DNA from: Enterococcus innesii
GTDB lineage: Bacteria; Bacillota; Bacilli; Lactobacillales; Enterococcaceae
Length of the DNA stretch: 64,000 bases
Direction of reading: 5' to 3'
Assembly: GCA_018982785.1 (NCBI GenBank)
Contig: JAHHEN010000003.1
Coordinates: forward strand, 1-64,000
Both the position numbers and the translations under genes were made by a program. Positions 58,581-64,000 of the stretch are shown one piece after another; within the stretch, counting starts at the first letter, position 1, and every line of letters begins with the position of its first letter. The notes beneath the pieces were generated by a model that saw only the letters and a program-made list of their open reading frames with translations, searched no databases and was not told where the DNA came from.

Positions 58581-58718
58581 TTGTGTCCTCATAACAGAAA
58601 TTCGTTTCACTAGAAGTGAATGTTTGCCGCTCCTAAAAAATAAAATCTCTCAAATAAATGATGCAATTGATGAAAATTTCAGCTATTATTTTCAAGTTGA
58701 CTAATTGGAGGGGATGAC

Positions 58719-59594
58719 ATGAATCAAACAAGATATGCAGAATTAAAGCAAGCAGAAAGAGGCGCTATCTTAAGTATCGTTGCCTATATTTTTGTTTCCA
58801 TCGCCAAACTTGCCATCGGTCGTTTGGCAAATTCTGAAGGATTATGGGCAGATGGATTAAACAATGCGACGGATATCGTAGCATCTATTGCTGTCTTGAT
58901 CGGTTTACGTTTGGCACAAAAACCAGCAGACGAAGACCATAAATATGGACACTGGAAAGCAGAAAATGTGGCGAGTCTCGTAACATCCTTGATTATGCTG
59001 GCGGTTGGTCTGCAGGTTTTATGGTCCTCCATTCAAACAATTCTACTCGGTGAAACGCAAAGTCCCGATATGATCGCGGCAGTCGTCGGTATCATTTCAG
59101 CTATTTTGATGTATGGCATGTATTACTACAATAAGCGATTATCTGCTCGCGTAAAAAGTTCCGCTTTGCTAGCAGCTGCTAAAGACAATCGGAGTGATGC
59201 CTGGACGAGTATTGGAACGGCGATCGCTATTTTTGCCGCCTCATTTGGTATCGGTTGGTTAGACAGTTTGACTGCGATCGTGGTAGCTCTTTTGATTATC
59301 AAAACCGCCGTCGATATTTTTCGTGAGAGTGCCTTTTCACTTTCTGATGGGTTTGATGAATCGTTAGTCGTGGAGTATGAAGCGGCAATCGCTGGTTTTT
59401 CTGAAGTGAAATCTGTCAAATCGATTCGAGGAAGAATGTATGGCGCCAATGTTTTTCTCGATGTCGTCGTGACGATGGACAAATCTTTGACGGTTGAAAA
59501 GAGTCATAATGTGGCAGATGCTATTGAAGATCTCTTAGCTGATCGTTTTCAGGTGTTTGATACTGACATCCACATTGAGCCTGCTACCGAATAA
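58719..59594 (+). CDS. Cation diffusion facilitator (CDF) metal exporter
   Basis: A 291-residue metal/H+ antiporter with six membrane helices and a cytoplasmic C-terminal domain. Metal-site residues are visible in the LWADGLNNATD segment (near 45) and in DNRSDAWTS (near 155). DHKYGHWKAENVASL follows the first helix pair. The substrate (Zn, Mn, Fe or Co) cannot be read from this. GGAGGGGATGAC precedes the ATG. Confidence 0.93.
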   Translation: MNQTRYAELKQAERGAILSIVAYIFVSIAKLAIGRLANSEGLWADGLNNATDIVASIAVLIGLRLAQKPADEDHKYGHWKAENVASLVTSLIMLAVGLQVLWSSIQTILLGETQSPDMIAAVVGIISAILMYGMYYYNKRLSARVKSSALLAAAKDNRSDAWTSIGTAIAIFAASFGIGWLDSLTAIVVALLIIKTAVDIFRESAFSLSDGFDESLVVEYEAAIAGFSEVKSVKSIRGRMYGANVFLDVVVTMDKSLTVEKSHNVADAIEDLLADRFQVFDTDIHIEPATE

Positions 59595-59725
59595 ATTTTA
59601 TGGCAAAACCTTGATAGGACAAGGATGTAAACCACCCGTTTCCTATTTGTAAACTGAAAAGTTCTTACGGAACCTGCTGATTCATGGCAAACTAGAGGTA
59701 ACAAAGGAAGAAAGTAGGGAGCCTT

Positions 59726-59896
59726 ATGAATAATAAACAGGTAGTAGAAAATGATTTAGTTATTTCTTTAGATAAAATGGATGAAACAGAAATGATGGCA
59801 CTTTGCCAACAATATATTGCGGCTATCGATGATAGCCAAGTCCTCTTTGCTTTACTGAAAAAAGTTCAAGCCTCTAAAGCAGCAGTAAGCAAATAA
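59726..59896 (+). CDS. Small 56-residue protein, unknown function
   Basis: A short soluble protein (MNNKQVVENDLVISLDKMDE at the start, ending KAAVSK) with predicted helices and no recognised motif. AGGGAG lies four bases before the ATG, and a strong terminator follows the stop after a few bases, so it is a complete unit. It could be a small regulatory protein. I do not assign a role. Confidence 0.65.
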   Translation: MNNKQVVENDLVISLDKMDETEMMALCQQYIAAIDDSQVLFALLKKVQASKAAVSK

Positions 59897-59904
59897 AAAA
59901 AACA

Positions 59905-59986
59905 AACCGGCATCTTACGCATTGATGTTCCTCTCAGCAAAAGCGAAAGGAGCGTTGATCAACAGGAAAAGATGCCGGTTATTTTT
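59905..59986 (+). terminator. Terminator with long loop after the small gene
   Basis: Twelve-base perfect arms AACCGGCATCTT/AAGATGCCGGTT, separated by 52 bases that include a further partial hairpin, followed by ATTTTT. Confidence 0.75.
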
Positions 59987-60014
59987 AAATTTGTTTGAGT
60001 CTTTTTAAAATCTT

Positions 60015-60278
60015 TTAAAGGACGTTTAATAGTGCGAATAACCCATAGACGATCAAAGAAGCTATTCCTAAAGGAACAATGCGTCGGAATATAATCTCTT
60101 TCAAACGCTTGCCTGCTTGTCGCTCTTTTTCATAGTTAGGATCATGAGCGTGCGCTTTAAATTGCTGAGGAGAACGAGAGAAAATCAAGCCATTGGTCAT
60201 CGATAAAACCCAGCCAATCAGCGCCATGAAGAAAGAAACAAAAATGATTGCCAGTAAAAGTAGTTGTAAGAGTTGCAT
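60015..60278 (-). CDS. Small membrane protein, unknown function
   Basis: An 87-residue protein with two membrane helices (about 3-27 and 62-84) and a charged cytoplasmic loop (FSRSPQQFKAHAHDPNYEKE). I recognise no named family with certainty. ATG 60278 is chosen because AAGGAGG lies ten bases upstream. Confidence 0.7.
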   Translation of the reverse strand: MQLLQLLLLAIIFVSFFMALIGWVLSMTNGLIFSRSPQQFKAHAHDPNYEKERQAGKRLKEIIFRRIVPLGIASLIVYGLFALLNVL

Positions 60279-60445
60279 CGTGTTGCTACCTCCTTTTCGT
60301 AGCCATTTTTTCACTTTTAGTTTACCATCTTTTGAGACTTTTAGGGGGCATTATTCAACGTGCCCTTTCTTTTTTGCTTCTTCCCTTATAATAGAGATAT
60401 TTATAAACGAGTTTTTGTTTCGTGCAGGAGAAAGAAGGGGTTCTT

Positions 60446-60931
60446 ATGGCAATCACACAAAAAATCATTCAATCACCAGAAGACTTCCAAACGTTGGATC
60501 GTTTGATCAAAGAAATCTGGCCAGAAGTGTTTACACCAATCATTGGTTCGGATCAAGTCGCGTATATGCTAGCTCATTACCAATCACCAGCAGCGATTCA
60601 AAAGGAAGTCCAGCAAGGAGCAGTTTATCTTTTACTAATGGAAGGTGACCAAGCAGTGGGGTATACAGCGTATGAAGAAACGCCGCAGCAGCTTTATTTA
60701 AGTAAATTGTATCTCCACCAATCCACTAGAGGCAAAGGCTATGCCAGCCAAGTCTTTGATTGGTATGAGGAGATCGCCTCGGGCAAAACGCTGCATTTAA
60801 ACGTCAACAAACAAAACCAGCAAGCAATCGCTGTTTATGAGCATCGCGGCTTTCAACGCGTTTCTGAACGTAGCGTTGCAATTGGTTCGGGATTTGTGAT
60901 GGATGATTTTATTTATGAGAAGAAAGTCTAA
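60446..60931 (+). CDS. GNAT-family N-acetyltransferase
   Basis: A 161-residue GNAT enzyme. The acetyl-CoA loop is YLHQSTRGKGYASQVF (about 93-108), and the C-terminal part holds LHLNVNKQNQQAIAVYEHRGF. The substrate is unknown. ATG 60446 is chosen because AGAAGGGG lies five bases upstream. Confidence 0.9.
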   Translation: MAITQKIIQSPEDFQTLDRLIKEIWPEVFTPIIGSDQVAYMLAHYQSPAAIQKEVQQGAVYLLLMEGDQAVGYTAYEETPQQLYLSKLYLHQSTRGKGYASQVFDWYEEIASGKTLHLNVNKQNQQAIAVYEHRGFQRVSERSVAIGSGFVMDDFIYEKKV

Positions 60932-61007
60932 TTAAGTAGAAAATTCATTTGATAAACAAAAAAACATTTAATGAATCAAGAATACTATTTTTTATTTTAA
61001 TATCGTG

Positions 61008-61039
61008 CCTATTGGAAAACATTGCCAATAGGTTTTTTT
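61008..61039 (+). terminator. Terminator downstream of the GNAT gene
   Basis: CCTATTGG/CCAATAGG arms, 9-base loop, T7. Confidence 0.9.
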
Positions 61040-61202
61040 GTATCTAGCTAATCCAAAAAATCCTTTATCAACACAAAAAAATAGTTGTATACTGTGTAAA
61101 TTTACGTTTAGTAAATGTTATTTTGAGTTATTAAAAATAGTTTCATCTATTCGTAAAAAACATATTTACTCAAAGGAAGCTCTGTGCTATTATCCTTGTA
61201 TA

Positions 61203-61216
61203 AACATTATAATGTT
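61203..61216. promoter_or_regulatory. Perfect 14-bp palindrome overlapping a -10 box
   Basis: AACATTATAATGTT contains TATAAT (61208-61213). A repressor bound here would block the PTS promoter. The regulator is not in the window. Confidence 0.5.
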
Positions 61217-61235
61217 ATAAACTAAGGAGGCAATT

Positions 61236-62534
61236 ATGAAAGGGTTTGTAGAATTTATTGAACAGAAGTTGATGCCGATTGCAAATAAAGTGGGGATGCA
61301 ACGGCACATGGTAGCGATTCGGAAGGGGATCATCGCTACGTTACCATTAACAATCGTTGGGTCGTTCTTCACGATTTTGCTGAATTTTCCTATCGAATCA
61401 GTCGCTGCGGTGATCGAACCGTATCGGGAAGTTTTGGATATTCCCTTTCGTTATACAGTCGGATTATTGGCATTGTATGCAACGTATGGGATTGCTTCAT
61501 CGCTAGCAAAAAGCTACAAACTGGATTCATTGACTGCGGGTATCTTAGCAACGATGTCCTTTCTTGTAACCGCTGCACCACCGTTGCGAGTCTTTGATTC
61601 TGTGGAAGGCATCATTGATGCCGGGCGTTATATCAATGTGGCCAACCTAGGATCCGGCTCTCTGTTTGGTGCGATCGTTACGGCGATCTTGTCCGTTGAA
61701 ATCTATCGGTTCTTTATCGTAAAAAACATTACTATCAAAATGCCAGATGGTGTGCCGCCAGAAGTGACAAATTCATTTATGGCATTGATTCCCGGTGGAG
61801 CGATCTTAATTTTGTTCTGGGTGATCCGTCATATGCTCGGTTTTGATATCAATGGCTTTTTAAGTAACTTGTTGATGCCGTTAAAAGACGTGCTAGCGGG
61901 TAACAGCTTGTTTGGTGGCTTATTGACTGTCTTCTTGATCTGTTTCTTCTGGGTACTGGGGATTCATGGACCAGCCATCATGGGTCCTGTCATTCGTCCA
62001 TTCTGGGATATTTCCATTGCTGAAAATATGGAAGCGTTCCAAGCATCTGGCAATGCGCATGAATTGCCTAATATTTTTACGGAACAATTTTTACAATGGT
62101 TCGTCTGGATCGGTGGAGCCGGTACGACCTTAGCGTTGGTCGTTTTGTTCTTCTTCTCCAAATCAAAATACTTGAAACAATTGGGCCGTTTGTCCATCTT
62201 GCCAGGCTTATTCAATATCAATGAACCAGTGATTTTCGGTGCACCGATCGTAATGAACCCAATCTTAGGCATTCCGTTCTTGGTGGCACCATTGATTACG
62301 ACAACGATTTCTTACTTCGCGACTATTACGGGTGTCGTACCGATGATGGCTGCCAGACTTGGGTTTGCCATTCCAGCACCAATCGCCGCCTGGATGAGTA
62401 CGGACTGGAGTATCGCAGCAGCGATTTTAGTGATCGTCAACTTCTTTATCACACTCGCAATCTACTACCCATTCTTTAAAGTCTTTGAGAAACAGCAGAT
62501 TGCCCGCGAACAAGAAGAAGAAACAGCCGCTTAA
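61236..62534 (+). CDS. PTS IIC component, cellobiose type
   Basis: A 432-residue sugar-translocating membrane protein with about ten helices and the family motif FNINEPVIFGAPIVMNP (near 328). The downstream MupG-like gene suggests the sugar may be a wall-derived or related disaccharide, but that is inference. AAGGAGG lies five bases before ATG 61236. It heads the operon. No IIA or IIB gene is visible before the window ends. Confidence 0.93.
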   Translation: MKGFVEFIEQKLMPIANKVGMQRHMVAIRKGIIATLPLTIVGSFFTILLNFPIESVAAVIEPYREVLDIPFRYTVGLLALYATYGIASSLAKSYKLDSLTAGILATMSFLVTAAPPLRVFDSVEGIIDAGRYINVANLGSGSLFGAIVTAILSVEIYRFFIVKNITIKMPDGVPPEVTNSFMALIPGGAILILFWVIRHMLGFDINGFLSNLLMPLKDVLAGNSLFGGLLTVFLICFFWVLGIHGPAIMGPVIRPFWDISIAENMEAFQASGNAHELPNIFTEQFLQWFVWIGGAGTTLALVVLFFFSKSKYLKQLGRLSILPGLFNINEPVIFGAPIVMNPILGIPFLVAPLITTTISYFATITGVVPMMAARLGFAIPAPIAAWMSTDWSIAAAILVIVNFFITLAIYYPFFKVFEKQQIAREQEEETAA

Positions 62535-62562
62535 GCAAGACAAAAAAGAGTGAGGTGCAAAC

Positions 62563-62813
62563 ATGGGGATTTATGCCATTTGTTTATTTTTTGGTTGTCA
62601 AATTTGGTTAACAAAATCAGCACAAGGGAAAAAATTCAAGAAGTGCCGTTTTGGCGGATGCTTTTGTTCGGGATTCTTGGCGTTGCTGCAGCGATCCTAC
62701 TGAGCCGTCAGTTTCCGTGGGGACCATTTTTGACGATAACGGCGACGATTGTTTGCAGTTCGCTTTTACTGACACGTTTTACTGCTTTTTATGAAGAAAT
62801 GAGGATGAGATAA
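62563..62813 (+). pseudogene. Small membrane protein of the PTS operon, one frameshift
   Basis: Two adjoining frames form an 83-residue protein: MGIYAICLFFGCQIWLTKSA from ATG 62563 (GAGGTG upstream), then IQEVPFWRMLLFGILGVAAA and two more hydrophobic stretches to 62813. The join lies in the A6 run 62629-62634; a seventh A restores one frame. As written the first frame ends early. The stop is one base before the TTG start of the next gene. Function unknown, probably membrane-bound. Confidence 0.65.
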
Positions 62814-62814
62814 G

Positions 62815-63909
62815 TTGAAAAGACAACTAGGAGTATCGGTGTATCCCGATCACAGTGATTTTGAAACAGACAAAGCCTATCTGCAATTAGCCCATGATTA
62901 TGGCTTTAGCCGCATTTTTATGAGTATGTTGGAAGTGAGTGACGGCAAAGAAAACGTGCAGAAAAAATTTAAAGCGTTGATTGATTTTGCCAAAGGATTA
63001 GGCTATGAAACGATTTTAGACGTGGCACCAGCCATCTTTTCTGAACTAGGCATCTCCTATGATGACTTGACCTTTTTCCATGAACTAGGAGCCGATGGGA
63101 TTCGTTTAGATTTAGGTTTTGACGGCAATAAAGAAGCGATGTTGACCTACAATCCCTTTGGATTAGCTGTTGAATTGAATATGAGCAATGATGTAGCGTA
63201 TTTAGACAATATTTTGACTTATCAAGCCAACATTCCTTACTTATACGGCTGCCACAATTTCTATCCACAAGAAGGGACTGCCTTGCCTTATGATTTCTTT
63301 GAAAAATGTAGTCGTCGCTTCAAGGAAAAAGGCATTCGAACCGCCGCATTTATCTCTTCTCAAACGGGAACGATCGGACCTTGGGATATCAATGATGGCT
63401 TACCGACCTTAGAAATTCACCGAAGAATGCCTGTAGAAACTGCCGCAAAGCATTTGTTTGCCACAGGCTTGATCGATGATGTCATTATCGGCAATGCTTA
63501 TGCTTCGGAAGCAGAACTGGCGGCACTAGGAGCGATTGATCGCTACCAGACCGCATTTGCTATTGAATTTGTGCCTGAAATCAATGAGGTTGAACGCCAA
63601 ATCGCTCTGAACGAGCAGCATTACCGTCGAGGCGATATCACTGACCGGATGATCCGTTCCACAGAAGTTCGTAAAAAGTATAAGAACCATGACAATCCTA
63701 TCCATGACCACGAAGGCGTCTTTCAACGAGGGGATGTTGTGATCGGCAATGATCGTTTTGGCAAGTACAAAAACGAGCTGCAAGTAGTGCTAGAGCCCCA
63801 CTCAGATCCACGAAAAAATAAAATCGGTTCGATCGTCGAACAAGAGTTAGTTCTGCTGCCGTTTATCCATCCTTGGTCGAAATTCACTTTCACAGAGAGG
63901 AAGGTGTAA
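62815..63909 (+). CDS. MupG-family (DUF871) TIM-barrel protein
   Basis: A 364-residue cytoplasmic protein. The N-terminal TIM barrel (about 1-240) starts QLGVSVYPD and has the conserved GADGIRLDLGFDG and CHNFYPQEGTALPYDFF segments. A small cyclophilin-like C-terminal domain (about 250-364) follows. The characterised member, MupG of S. aureus, cleaves MurNAc-6-phosphate-GlcNAc taken up by a PTS; transfer of that role here is inference. The start is TTG 62815 with GAGGATGAG just upstream. Confidence 0.85.
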   Translation: MKRQLGVSVYPDHSDFETDKAYLQLAHDYGFSRIFMSMLEVSDGKENVQKKFKALIDFAKGLGYETILDVAPAIFSELGISYDDLTFFHELGADGIRLDLGFDGNKEAMLTYNPFGLAVELNMSNDVAYLDNILTYQANIPYLYGCHNFYPQEGTALPYDFFEKCSRRFKEKGIRTAAFISSQTGTIGPWDINDGLPTLEIHRRMPVETAAKHLFATGLIDDVIIGNAYASEAELAALGAIDRYQTAFAIEFVPEINEVERQIALNEQHYRRGDITDRMIRSTEVRKKYKNHDNPIHDHEGVFQRGDVVIGNDRFGKYKNELQVVLEPHSDPRKNKIGSIVEQELVLLPFIHPWSKFTFTERKV

Positions 63910-63913
63910 TGAG

Positions 63914-64000
63914 ATGTTTGATTTGATTATTCGTCAAGCCCGCACGATCAATGAAGAAGTATTTGATATTGGTATTCAAGACGGCAAAATCACTGCTCTG
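63914..64000 (+). CDS. Amidohydrolase-type enzyme, 3' truncated by window edge
   Basis: The first 29 codons read MFDLIIRQARTINEEVFDIG and continue IQDGKITAL, the usual N-terminal beta-strands of dihydroorotase/amidohydrolase enzymes. ATG 63914 lies five bases after the MupG stop, in the same operon. The catalytic part is outside the window. Confidence 0.65.
   Translation, partial: MFDLIIRQARTINEEVFDIGIQDGKITAL

Larger units (their letters stand above)
60932..61235. other. Leader and promoter region of the last PTS operon
   Basis: It holds a terminator (61008-61039), AT-rich sequence with no gene, and the palindrome/-10 overlap at 61203-61216. AAGGAGG at 61224-61230 precedes the PTS gene. 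Confidence 0.55.

Overview
The window looks like chromosomal DNA of a low-GC Gram-positive coccus, most likely an Enterococcus. The grounds are the WxL/DUF916 surface-protein locus, LPxTG adhesins, an IS256-type element, Rgg-family regulators, beta-glucoside PTS genes under a LicT-type antiterminator, and strong AGGAGG ribosome sites. A complete MenG gene argues against E. faecalis, which is reported to stop at demethylmenaquinone. The species call is inference.

Layout: 1-1337, a broken polysaccharide deacetylase. 1408-2545, an Rgg-like regulator preceded by an unannotated 16-residue hydrophobic peptide gene; a 19-bp motif is repeated around them. 3089-4411, a complete IS256-type element with an 8-bp target duplication. 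4784-17869, a WxL surface locus: a giant Ig-repeat adhesin, a WxL protein sharing its N-terminal domain, a small anchor protein, a second WxL protein and a DUF916 protein. 18522-24768, a LytTR response regulator followed by an 1829-residue LPxTG adhesin. 24963-32658, kdpFABCDE for high-affinity K+ uptake. 32950-38554, a GNAT enzyme, an M23 peptidoglycan hydrolase, a DUF1801 protein, a PTS IIC operon and its GntR regulator. 38714-39427, menG. 39525-42465, a Bce-like ABC transporter with a YxeA protein. 42633-44280, a DUF1576 membrane protein and partner. 44643-47635, an orphan OppA-type peptide-binding lipoprotein, a second Rgg regulator and a divergent 16-codon peptide gene. 48176-53005, a beta-glucoside operon (licT, EIIBCA, phospho-beta-glucosidase) with two RAT/terminator switches. 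53946-57226, an alpha/beta hydrolase and a hybrid protein joining an MprF flippase domain to an AraC regulator. 57493-60931, ferredoxin-NADP reductase behind a Fur-like box, a CDF metal exporter and small genes. 61236-64000, a PTS IIC, a small membrane protein, a MupG-like protein and the start of an amidohydrolase.

The most unusual items are the MprF-AraC hybrid and the two Rgg regulators that each sit beside a short peptide gene with a good ribosome site. The second pair also lies beside a peptide-binding lipoprotein, which suggests peptide signalling.

At least nine single-base frameshifts break genes that otherwise read cleanly: the deacetylase four times, and the IS transposase, giant adhesin, kdpD, ABC permease and small PTS-associated protein once each. 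Most are one-base losses at A/T or G runs. They may be sequencing errors, so every pseudogene call here is provisional.
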